Source: Lachnospiraceae bacterium UBA1759 (GTDB lineage Bacteria > Bacillota > Clostridia > Lachnospirales > Lachnospiraceae). Taken from it: a stretch of 64,000 bases of DNA. The stretch spans positions 290 to 64,289 of the forward strand of contig DCHF01000049.1 of NCBI GenBank assembly GCA_002315555.1, in the 5' to 3' direction. Below, piece by piece: positions 7,093 through 14,940 of this stretch. Both the position numbers and the translations under genes were made by a program. The notes below the pieces were generated by a model. That model was given only the letters and a program-made list of their open reading frames with translations, was not told where the DNA came from and did no database searches. Each line of letters begins with the position of its first letter. Within the stretch, counting starts at the first letter, position 1.

Positions 7093-7965
7093 ATGAAGCA
7101 TTTCAAATACAAAAACATATTGCTCGTGGCGGTGCTGGCGCTTACTGCAGCGGGCTGCGGAAACGGAGATCCTGTCGATGGATTTACCGTTCACGGCTTG
7201 GGCGATGCAGAGACGTCGGTCTATTCCGGTGAGAACGACCGGGAGACCGATGCAGACGGCTCCCAGACCTCAAAAAACACGGTTAATGCGGGCACAACGC
7301 TTAAGATCGGTAAGAATCATACCGCCGCAGAAGCTACGTCGGAAAGTGTGGATTTAACGACGACAGAGGCCAGACCCACACCTCCTACGACATCGCCCAC
7401 AACGGCTGAAACGACCACGGTTCCGGAGCTTACGGTAGTGACGGAAGCCGAGTGCTCCTACAAGATCTTACACAGTGGAAACTACTCCACGGAGTATTAT
7501 ACCTACACAAAAACCGGTAATATCATCGCGGTCACCTGTTCCTTCTGTCAGGAGGAGCTTGGCTGCATTGACCTGATGAAGATGATCCAGGCGGAGCTTG
7601 AAGCCACGAACCGCGCCCGTTCGGCAGCGGGACTCGACGTCTTAAGCTACAACGCAAACGGTGCCGGCGTCGCGAACATGCGCGCGCAGGAGATCGTCGG
7701 GAATTTTTCCCACGAACGTTTTGAGCAGCTCACCGCGGAGGAATACGCAGCCATCGGCTTCGTGAACACATGCGGCGAAAACATTTGCATGTTCGGCCTG
7801 AATCCGGACAGTATGAATGCCGGAGAATATGCCAACACCCTTTGGATGGAATCACCGGGACACCGCGAAAACATCTTAAACAACGCGTACAAGACAGTAG
7901 CCATTGGCGTGTACTTTGACGCGGGCACAAAATGCCTTTACTGGGTACAGCTTTTTGGTGGCTGA
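7093..7965 (+). CDS. secreted CAP/SCP-domain lipoprotein
   Basis: This 290-residue protein begins with a lipoprotein signal (LTAAGC, lipidated Cys at about residue 22). A Thr-rich linker rich in TTE and PTT follows (about 75-115). A C-terminal CAP domain starts near ELEATNRARSAAG and includes FSHERF, GENICMF and SPGHRENILNN. Bacterial CAP proteins of this YkwD/SafA-like type are cell-envelope proteins of uncertain biochemical role. It is expected to be anchored to the outer face of the membrane. The ribosome site is GAGGTGAG. It is a single gene with its own promoter and a hairpin after it. Confidence 0.88.
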   Translation: MKHFKYKNILLVAVLALTAAGCGNGDPVDGFTVHGLGDAETSVYSGENDRETDADGSQTSKNTVNAGTTLKIGKNHTAAEATSESVDLTTTEARPTPPTTSPTTAETTTVPELTVVTEAECSYKILHSGNYSTEYYTYTKTGNIIAVTCSFCQEELGCIDLMKMIQAELEATNRARSAAGLDVLSYNANGAGVANMRAQEIVGNFSHERFEQLTAEEYAAIGFVNTCGENICMFGLNPDSMNAGEYANTLWMESPGHRENILNNAYKTVAIGVYFDAGTKCLYWVQLFGG

Positions 7966-7980
7966 TAAAAGAAAAACAGA

Positions 7981-8010
7981 AATGACCGGTTCTTTGAACC
8001 GGTCATTTCC
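7981..8010 (+). terminator. terminator of the CAP lipoprotein gene
   Basis: AATGACCGGTTC at 7981-7992 pairs with GAACCGGTCATT at 7997-8008, but the following T-run is short (TCC after the stem), so its strength is uncertain. Confidence 0.6.
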
Positions 8011-8021
8011 ATCTATAGCAC

Positions 8022-8051
8022 TTGACAAAAATACCGGTTTCCGTGGACAAT
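8022..8051 (+). promoter_or_regulatory. promoter of the sugar symporter operon
   Basis: TTGACA at 8022-8027 and GACAAT at 8046-8051 are separated by 18 bases. It begins just after the hairpin of the previous gene and lies 55 bases before the chosen ATG. Confidence 0.55.
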
Positions 8052-8105
8052 AGAAACACAACATCGTACACAGCCCGACGTAATAATATATTGGGGGAAA
8101 TATTT

Positions 8106-9491
8106 ATGAACAAAAAAGCACACTGGCAGACATCCCGCATGGAGCGCGGGGCTTACAGCCTTTATTTTGTCGGTCAGAATATCCTATATATGCTGGTCAC
8201 CGGCTTCATTGCGCTGTTCCTCATGAACCGCGGGATCGAAGAGGCGGCCATCGCCGGCATCCTGCTTGCACCGAAGATCTGGGATGCGGTCAATGACCCG
8301 CTTTTCGGCATCATCGTAGACAAGTCGCATTTAAAGGGCGGCCGGTTCCTTCCGTGGCTGCGTATTTCCTGGATCCTCATTCCGTTGTTTACAGTCATGA
8401 TCTTTGCCATGCCTTCCGGGCTTCCGTACGGCGCCAAGGTCGCGTGGGCCTTCATCGGCTACGTCCTCTGGTCCATGAGCTACACAGTCTGTGACGCCCC
8501 GATCTTTGCCCTGTCTACGGCCATGAGCACGCATGTTGATGAGCGCACGGAGATCCTCTCCATGGGCCGTATGTTTGCGACCATCACCTGCGTCGTGATC
8601 ACTCTGGTCGTGGAAAGCGTCTATCTGTCCACCGGCTGGCTGGTCCTCAGCATTGTCCTTTCCATCGCAGCCATGCTGACGATGCTCCCGATCCTGATCC
8701 TCGGCAAGGAGCGCAGCAAGACACCGGCTTCCAAGCCCGCGACGATCCGCGATATGTTCCGCCTGATGGTGAAAAACAAGTACCTTCTGGTGTACATTAT
8801 TGCGTTTTTCCTGGTAGCCTCCACGATGTCCGTTGAGGTCCTCATCCCGATCTTTGCGCAGTACGTCCTTGGCAGCAGCACCGCCGGCACGATTCTCCTC
8901 GGCATCTGCATCCTGCCGATGGTCCTCATCGCCGCCATCGTCCCCGCGCTCAGCCGCAGGTTCGACAAGATGACGCTTTTCATCATCTCTATCGGCTTCT
9001 ACGCTGCGGCCAGCATTTTACAGTATTTCACGGACTATCATAACGAGATCCTGCTCTATGTGACCACGTTCCTTCGCGCCATCGGCTACGGTGGCTACAG
9101 CGTTCTCCTTTATATGTTCATTCCGAACATCATGGAGTACGGTCACTACATTACCGGCGAGCGTCAGGAGGGCGTCTACTTTGCGCTTCAGACATTTATG
9201 ACGAAGCTGACGGGTGCTATCGTTTCATCGTCCACCATGGTCATTCTGGCCTGGTTCGGCTTCCGTTCCGCGCAGGCGGACCCGGTCACCGGCATGGTCG
9301 ATGCTTCCGCCGGCCACGGCTTCTACGTGGTATTTACCCTGATCTCCGCAGTCGGTTCGATCATCGCGATTCCGATCCTGCTGAAATTTTATCGCTTGAA
9401 AGACAAGGATGCCGAGCTTATGAGCCGTTGTAACAGCGGCGAGATCACGCGCGAAGAGTGCCGCGAAAAGCTTGACGGAAAATACGAGTAA
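8106..9491 (+). CDS. GPH/MFS-family sugar:cation symporter
   Basis: This 461-residue, 12-helix transporter resembles the glycoside-pentoside-hexuronide symporters. It has the early helix VGQNILYMLVTGF and the loop AAIAGILLAPKIWDAVNDPLFG, where the conserved Asp lies. Such proteins import di- or oligosaccharides with Na+ or H+. ATG 8106 is chosen because GGGGGA lies upstream; a longer frame from 8022 would start inside the promoter. The GH3 gene follows two bases after its stop, so the imported glycoside is probably hydrolysed by that enzyme. Confidence 0.88.
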   Translation: MNKKAHWQTSRMERGAYSLYFVGQNILYMLVTGFIALFLMNRGIEEAAIAGILLAPKIWDAVNDPLFGIIVDKSHLKGGRFLPWLRISWILIPLFTVMIFAMPSGLPYGAKVAWAFIGYVLWSMSYTVCDAPIFALSTAMSTHVDERTEILSMGRMFATITCVVITLVVESVYLSTGWLVLSIVLSIAAMLTMLPILILGKERSKTPASKPATIRDMFRLMVKNKYLLVYIIAFFLVASTMSVEVLIPIFAQYVLGSSTAGTILLGICILPMVLIAAIVPALSRRFDKMTLFIISIGFYAAASILQYFTDYHNEILLYVTTFLRAIGYGGYSVLLYMFIPNIMEYGHYITGERQEGVYFALQTFMTKLTGAIVSSSTMVILAWFGFRSAQADPVTGMVDASAGHGFYVVFTLISAVGSIIAIPILLKFYRLKDKDAELMSRCNSGEITREECREKLDGKYE

Positions 9492-9493
9492 CA

Positions 9494-12196
9494 TTGGAAG
9501 CACAGTTGTTTTCACAGAATAATACGGACAGTATGACGATGGATCTGAATGAAAATATAAATGAAATCAAAGGGCATTCGTTTTCCGATGAGCTGGTCGA
9601 TGCCCTCATCGCCTCGCTGACGCTTGAGGAGAAGATCGCACTTTGCAGCGGCAAGGATGAGTGGGTCACGAAGGAGATCAAAGCTCCGAGCGGCGCGACA
9701 CGCATCCCGTCGGCCCGCGTGGCCGATGGTCCTCACGGCCTTCGGAAAACCATTGGCCAGGGCGACAACATGGGCCTTGCCGGCTCCGAACCGGCCACCT
9801 GCTTCCCTGCTGAGTGCCTGCTTGCATGCAGCTATGACCGCGGCATGGCGGCCCGGATGGGCAGCGCCATTGCCGATGAAGCGCGTGCTGCCGGCGTCTG
9901 CACGGTTCTGGGCCCCGGCGTCAACATCAAACGAAACCCGCTTTGCGGCCGTAATTTCGAGTATCTTTCCGAAGATCCGTTCCTGGCCGGCCGTATGGCT
10001 GCGGCCTATATCGGCGGCGTGCAGGGAAGAGGCATCGGCACCAGCCTGAAGCACTTTGCCTGCAACTCCCAGGAGTATTTCCGCATGATCTCCGACAGCC
10101 GTGTCGATGACCGCACCCTGCGAGAGATCTATCTTTCCGCATTTGAGTACGCGATCAAAACCGCCGCACCCGCAACGGTCATGTGCGCTTACAACAAACT
10201 GAACGGCACGCACTGCAGCGACAACGAATTCCTGTTGGACACGGTCCTTCGCGGGGAATGGGGCTATCAGGGCCTCGTTGTCAGCGATTGGGGCGCTTTA
10301 AATAATCGTGTGAATGCGTTCCGCGCGGGATGCGATCTGATCATGCCGGGCGGCAGCGCTTATGAAGAAAAGGATGTGAAAAAGGCGGTTCTTTCCGGAG
10401 AATTATCGGAAGAACCGGTCGATCGTTCCGCAAAACGCGTTGCGGCCTTTGCGTTGAGACAGAGTGCAAAAATGAAGGACGTGGCCGGAGAATATGCGGA
10501 GGAGCAGCTTTCTATCGCAGAACTTCATGCGCGGAATCACGGTATTTCGCAGATGATTGCGGAAAATTCCGCGGTCCTGTTAAAGAATGACGGAGACGTT
10601 CTGCCGCTTACGGCGGAGCGCAGCATCGGCCTGATCGGTATGATGGCCGAGCGTTTCCGTTTCCAGGGCAGCGGCAGCAGCAAGATCAATCCGACCCGGA
10701 AGGAATCGCTGTGGACTTGTATGCAAGGTACCTTCGGTGCAGAGCAGGAGCTTCTGTATGCCCGAGGCTATGATGCTAAGGGCGAGACTGATGAGGATCT
10801 TATCCGCGAAGCGGTCGAGGTTGCAAAGAGGTCCGAGCAGGTCGTCCTTGTGGCCGGTCTCACAGAGCAGTATGAGGCCGAGGGCATGGACCGCCGGAGC
10901 ATGGCGCTTCCTGCGGGCGAGGATCGCCTGATCGACGAAGTGACAAAAGTCAATTCAAACGTCATTGTGGTGCTGATCTCCGGATGTGTCGTGGAAACAC
11001 CGTGGGCGGACCGGGTACAGGGAATTCTCTGGATGGGACTTTCCGGACAGGCCGGCGCTGCTGCACTCGTCCGGATCCTTTCCGGTGAGGTGAATCCGTC
11101 CGGCAAGCTGGCGGAATCCTGGCCGATGGTCTATTCCGATTGTCCGAGTTCGGCCTATTATCTTCAGGAAGGCCGCGACGCGGATTACCGCGAGGGCTGG
11201 CAGGTGGGATACCGCTATTACGATCGTGCGGGCGTTCCCGTCCGTTTCCCGTTTGGTCACGGGCTGAGCTATACCACCTTCTCCTACAGTGATATCGAAG
11301 GGCGGCAGGAGAACGGAAAGACCTATGTGACCGTTAAGGTCACAAACACAGGAAATCGTGCCGGAAAAGAGGCGGTGCTTTTGTACATTCGCGCGTCACA
11401 GAAGGGCATCGATCGTCCGGAGCGTGAGTTGAAAGGCTTTGAGAAGATCGAGCTTGCGGCCGGTGAGACCCGGCAGGTGGAGTTTGAGATCGATACAAGG
11501 ACGTTTGCCGTTTGGCATGAGGGCTGGAAGGTTTACGAAGGCGTATATCGGATCGAGATCGGGGATCAGAAAAAGAAGATCTTCATTCGCGGTGAAAAGT
11601 ACGATGCGGAGGCCGAGCGGCTGAAGATGCAGAAGGCACTGGAGGATGAGGAGCGCGCAAAGAAGGAGGCCGAGGAAAAAGAACGGCTGAGGATCACTGC
11701 GCTGGCGGAGGCGGTTGCCGCAGTCAATGCCGCGGAAGCGGAAATGAAGGAAGATAAGCAGGAAAAGCTGAAGGATCGGAAGAAAAAGCATGCCGCAAAT
11801 GATCTGATCAATTTTGTGGTGGAAATGAATTCCAATAAGAGCGTGCTTGCGGAGAAGAAAAAGGAAGACCCCCCGGCGCTTCCGATGGGGATGTCTGCGG
11901 AACTGGAAAAGCGGTCCGCAAAGGAAAAGGTCGAGAAGTATACGGTGAACAGCACCATCGCGGAGCTCTCTGAGGACATTGCGCTTCTGCGTCTGGCATA
12001 CAGGATCTTTGAGAAGCAGCAGGCTAAAATGAACGGTCGCGAAAGCGCGGATTATCTGGCTGCGATGAGTGCGGCGGATGAATGTCCGATCCGTGCGCTG
12101 CAGATGTTCGCAAAACTGAAGAATCATTTTGCGCAGGCGATGGCGGACTTCGGAAATAAACACTTTATCAAGGGCGTGAAAAAACTGTTTACATAA
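9494..12196 (+). CDS. glycoside hydrolase family 3 with long charged C-terminal tail
   Basis: This 900-residue protein, counted from TTG 9494, is a beta-glucosidase-type GH3. Features include the N-terminal barrel with SLKHFACNSQE, nucleophile D265 in VVSDWG, an alpha/beta domain, and a fibronectin-III-like domain ending near 700. After that comes about 200 residues rich in Glu, Lys, Arg and Ala that should form coiled coil and helices, unusual for GH3. There is no signal peptide. The start is uncertain: no strong ribosome site precedes either TTG 9494 or ATG 9533. It is coupled to the upstream symporter gene, so its substrate is probably an imported beta-glycoside. Family firm, tail function unknown. 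Confidence 0.9.
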   Translation: MEAQLFSQNNTDSMTMDLNENINEIKGHSFSDELVDALIASLTLEEKIALCSGKDEWVTKEIKAPSGATRIPSARVADGPHGLRKTIGQGDNMGLAGSEPATCFPAECLLACSYDRGMAARMGSAIADEARAAGVCTVLGPGVNIKRNPLCGRNFEYLSEDPFLAGRMAAAYIGGVQGRGIGTSLKHFACNSQEYFRMISDSRVDDRTLREIYLSAFEYAIKTAAPATVMCAYNKLNGTHCSDNEFLLDTVLRGEWGYQGLVVSDWGALNNRVNAFRAGCDLIMPGGSAYEEKDVKKAVLSGELSEEPVDRSAKRVAAFALRQSAKMKDVAGEYAEEQLSIAELHARNHGISQMIAENSAVLLKNDGDVLPLTAERSIGLIGMMAERFRFQGSGSSKINPTRKESLWTCMQGTFGAEQELLYARGYDAKGETDEDLIREAVEVAKRSEQVVLVAGLTEQYEAEGMDRRSMALPAGEDRLIDEVTKVNSNVIVVLISGCVVETPWADRVQGILWMGLSGQAGAAALVRILSGEVNPSGKLAESWPMVYSDCPSSAYYLQEGRDADYREGWQVGYRYYDRAGVPVRFPFGHGLSYTTFSYSDIEGRQENGKTYVTVKVTNTGNRAGKEAVLLYIRASQKGIDRPERELKGFEKIELAAGETRQVEFEIDTRTFAVWHEGWKVYEGVYRIEIGDQKKKIFIRGEKYDAEAERLKMQKALEDEERAKKEAEEKERLRITALAEAVAAVNAAEAEMKEDKQEKLKDRKKKHAANDLINFVVEMNSNKSVLAEKKKEDPPALPMGMSAELEKRSAKEKVEKYTVNSTIAELSEDIALLRLAYRIFEKQQAKMNGRESADYLAAMSAADECPIRALQMFAKLKNHFAQAMADFGNKHFIKGVKKLFT

Positions 12197-12226
12197 TAAG
12201 AGGGCAGATCCACGGAATAAATGAAA

Positions 12227-12264
12227 ATGCACCCGGCACCATTAGGAATGGTGTTCGGGTGCAT
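12227..12264 (-). terminator. terminator over the plsX stop codon, shared by convergent genes
   Basis: ATGCACCCGGCACCATT at 12227-12243 pairs (one mismatched pair) with AATGGTGTTCGGGTGCAT at 12247-12264. On the minus strand it runs into TTTTCATTTATT. The stem includes the stop and last codons of plsX. Confidence 0.75.
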
Positions 12265-13240
12265 TGTATTCTGCCTTCAGCTTTTCAACCAGCCCGCCTT
12301 CCGCAAGGTCATATGCCATGCGGATCAGCGTGTTCATCGTTTCCTCGTTTGCGGAGCCGTGGCCCTTCAGGACCGGAAGGCCCACACCGAGGAGCACCGC
12401 GCCGCCCAAAGCGTTATAATCGTATTTCTTATAAGCTTCCGCAGCTAACGTCAAAACCGCTTCCTTTTCAGCCCCCTCCAGTTTTTCTGCGAGGACCGTC
12501 ATTTCTTCAAGTGCGCTCTTTGCCGCGCCTTCCAGTGTTTTCAGGAGGATATTGCCCGAGAAACCATCACAGACAACCACGTCGAGGTCGCTGTTCAGGA
12601 CATGGATGCCTTCGATATTGCCGGCAAAATTCAGCCCGCTTTCCTTGAGAAGCGGAAAGGCTTTCCTGGTCAGGGCATTGCCCTTGCCGTCCTCGGAACC
12701 GTTGGACAGGAGGCCGATCTTCGGATCCTTCACTCCCTGTGCACGCATGAACGTGCTTCCGACACGGGCAAAATCCAGGAGACTGTTTTCATCGCAGTCG
12801 ATGTTTGCCCCGCAATCCGAAATGCATAGCCACTTGTTGTCCCGGCGGATGACTTCGCAGACCAGGATCGGTTTCAGTTTGCCGATGCGCGGCAGGCTCA
12901 TGACCGACCCTACAAAAACCGCGCCGGTCGCGCCGCAAGTGACAAGAGCGGCGACCTCCGGATCGGTCTTGCAGATGCCCATAGCCTTTGCGAGCGAGGA
13001 CTCCGGCTTGGCGCGGAACGCGCGCATCGGATCGTCGTGGTTGGTGATGACATCGGCGGAATTCAGGATCTCAAAATGAGTAGACGGGATCTCCGCTTCC
13101 TCCAGCGCGGGAAGGATCTCTTCCTCACGGCCGCAGAGGTACAGGAACAGGTCTTCCCGGGATTTCAGTGCTTTGACAGCGCCGGCAAGCAGTTTTTCAT
13201 CATGATCTGCGCCTAAAAGATCGACAGCGATTTTAATCAT
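12242..13240 (-). CDS. plsX: phosphate acyltransferase PlsX
   Basis: This 332-residue enzyme makes acyl-phosphate from acyl-ACP, the first step of phospholipid synthesis by the PlsX-PlsY-PlsC route. It acts at the cytoplasmic membrane face. Family hallmarks include IAVDLLGADH at the start, ALVTCGATGAVF, SNGSEDGKGNALT, FAGNIEG and VVVCDGFSGN. ATG 13238-13240 is chosen because GGAGTAC lies just upstream and the protein aligns from MIKIAVD. It stands alone here; in many Firmicutes plsX sits with fabH/acpP, and none of those genes is present nearby. Its stop codon is inside the terminator stem. Confidence 0.92.
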   Translation of the reverse strand: MIKIAVDLLGADHDEKLLAGAVKALKSREDLFLYLCGREEEILPALEEAEIPSTHFEILNSADVITNHDDPMRAFRAKPESSLAKAMGICKTDPEVAALVTCGATGAVFVGSVMSLPRIGKLKPILVCEVIRRDNKWLCISDCGANIDCDENSLLDFARVGSTFMRAQGVKDPKIGLLSNGSEDGKGNALTRKAFPLLKESGLNFAGNIEGIHVLNSDLDVVVCDGFSGNILLKTLEGAAKSALEEMTVLAEKLEGAEKEAVLTLAAEAYKKYDYNALGGAVLLGVGLPVLKGHGSANEETMNTLIRMAYDLAEGGLVEKLKAEYNAPEHHS

Positions 13241-13305
13241 AAGTACTCCAATCGATAGGATGCCCCGGATCCGCACACCGCAGGTTTGGGGCTGTTATAT
13301 TCGGA

Positions 13306-14664
13306 TCAGTTCAGTGCCTCCGGGCGGTTTTTCTTTACGACCTCCAGCGTGCGGGCGGCGGCGTCCTTGAACAGGATCGGGTCAAAGCCCACAACGGAGG
13401 AGTACATGGTATCGTGCAGCGGGGCGGCCCACTTTTCCGGAACCTCACCGAGGAAAGCGCCCATAATGGAGCCTACGGTCGCACCGTTGCAGTCGGTATC
13501 CCAGCCGCAGAGAACGGCGGAGGTGATGGCTTTTTCGTAGTCGCCGCCGGAAATCAGCACCATGGCTGCGACCGCAGCGGCGTTATTGATGGTATGAACA
13601 CCGTCATAGCTGCCCCATTTCTCCCAGAGGATGCGGCAGACTTCTTCCGGATCCATACCGGGCTTGGCCCAGGTGAGGGTATCGGCGATGGCTTCATACA
13701 GACGGGACTTTTTCGGAACGACCTTCAGTGCAGTCGTGACGATCTCTTCCAAAGATTCCGCGGTGAAAGCGGCAGCGATCATGGCTGCGCAGAACATCGC
13801 GCCGTACACGCCGTTTTTGATGTGGGAAAGGCGTGCGTCGTAGTAGGCCATTTCAGCTGCGAGGACCGGGTCGCCGGCAGCGGCGTAACCGTAAGCGTCC
13901 ACGCGGATCTGCGCGCCGATCCATTCACGGTAGGGATTCCGGTAGGTGCGGGTGAATTCGAGGGCTTTTTCCACATCGGCGGGAGCATCGCCCTTCATGT
14001 GCGAGGTCACCTGTGCAAAGTTCAGATATGCCTGCGTTTCCGCAGTGCAGACCTGTGCGTAGGTCAGGTTGTTGTGCCAGGCCTTGCCGACGTCCCAGGT
14101 GTTGAAATGCAGGCCCGTTTCCTCCATGATGCGGAGGCCGAGGACTGTGTAACGGACATCGTCATCGGATTCCATAAAGGTTATGGTCTCGCGCTGGCTG
14201 AGCGGGCAGCGGATCGCATAGCCCTGTTCCTCTGCGCGGCTGTGAGCGGGGGTATAGAAGTCGATGGGATAGGCATCCGCACCTTCAAACCAGGCCTTTA
14301 CGTGTTCCCAGCCGGTCTTTTCAGGCGAACCGCACATAAAAATGTCGCATTCAACCGGCTTGCCGAGTGCACATCCGGCCGCACGGCCGACCCATGCCGC
14401 ATGAAGATGTTTGAGAAGCTTTTTTTCAGAGATTTTCTTTGCGGGAATGGGCTCGGAGTCTGCGCGGATCGCATCGAGGTCGTCCGGCTCCGTGTAGGGA
14501 TAATCCGTACGCACTGGAAGCGCCGTGAGCGCATCGTAAGCCTTGTTTAATATCGCCTCGTCATCGGTATCGGGAAGAGTGAAACCGGTAAGATCATATC
14601 CGGCTTCCCGCTGTTCGATCTCTTCAAACTGTAAAAGTTCCTTTAAATCCGTCCATCCTGCCAT
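13306..14664 (-). CDS. ADP-ribosylglycohydrolase-family protein
   Basis: This 452-residue protein belongs to the DraG/ARH superfamily, which removes ADP-ribose or hydrolyses related N- or O-glycosidic bonds using a pair of Mg ions. The motif AAWVGRAAGCALGKPVE (89-105) is the family N-terminus. MESDDDVRYT (164-173) supplies acidic metal ligands. GWDTDCNGAT near 390 is the second acidic cluster. The first 80 residues are an extra N-terminal region. The ribosome site is AGGAGGATCCC. Its neighbours are sugar hydrolases, so a nucleoside or glycoside substrate is as possible as protein de-ADP-ribosylation. No matching ADP-ribosyltransferase gene is seen nearby. Confidence 0.87.
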   Translation of the reverse strand: MAGWTDLKELLQFEEIEQREAGYDLTGFTLPDTDDEAILNKAYDALTALPVRTDYPYTEPDDLDAIRADSEPIPAKKISEKKLLKHLHAAWVGRAAGCALGKPVECDIFMCGSPEKTGWEHVKAWFEGADAYPIDFYTPAHSRAEEQGYAIRCPLSQRETITFMESDDDVRYTVLGLRIMEETGLHFNTWDVGKAWHNNLTYAQVCTAETQAYLNFAQVTSHMKGDAPADVEKALEFTRTYRNPYREWIGAQIRVDAYGYAAAGDPVLAAEMAYYDARLSHIKNGVYGAMFCAAMIAAAFTAESLEEIVTTALKVVPKKSRLYEAIADTLTWAKPGMDPEEVCRILWEKWGSYDGVHTINNAAAVAAMVLISGGDYEKAITSAVLCGWDTDCNGATVGSIMGAFLGEVPEKWAAPLHDTMYSSVVGFDPILFKDAAARTLEVVKKNRPEALN

Positions 14665-14826
14665 GGGATCCTCCTGTTAGGGAATGTCATACATAGTGTC
14701 GATCAGCATAAGGACCGCATAAAAACAGGCGGTCCGTCAAGGCTCACTATAACACGAATAACGGCAAAAAGACAGTATTCACAGGATTATTTTTGGATGC
14801 GCGGTTTTGTTTAGATAAGATGACCA

Positions 14827-14855
14827 TTGAAAAATCAACGTTTTTTCAGTAAAAC
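14827..14855 (+). promoter_or_regulatory. possible promoter of the GH106-like gene
   Basis: TTGAAA at 14827-14832 and TAAAAC at 14850-14855 are spaced by 17 bases, about 85 bases before the start codon. The rest of the 276-base gap from 14665 holds no gene that I can see. Confidence 0.4.
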
Positions 14856-14940
14856 ATAAATAATGGAGTTTTGCGGGCAAATTGGCGGCAAAACGCGGTT
14901 ACAGAAGACTTAAAATCTGAAAAACAGACAGGGAGAGACG

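Noticed and set aside
13414..14550. 378-codon plus-strand frame opposite the ADP-ribosylglycohydrolase gene
   Set aside because: Antisense to a gene with clear catalytic motifs; no ribosome site or recognisable domain.
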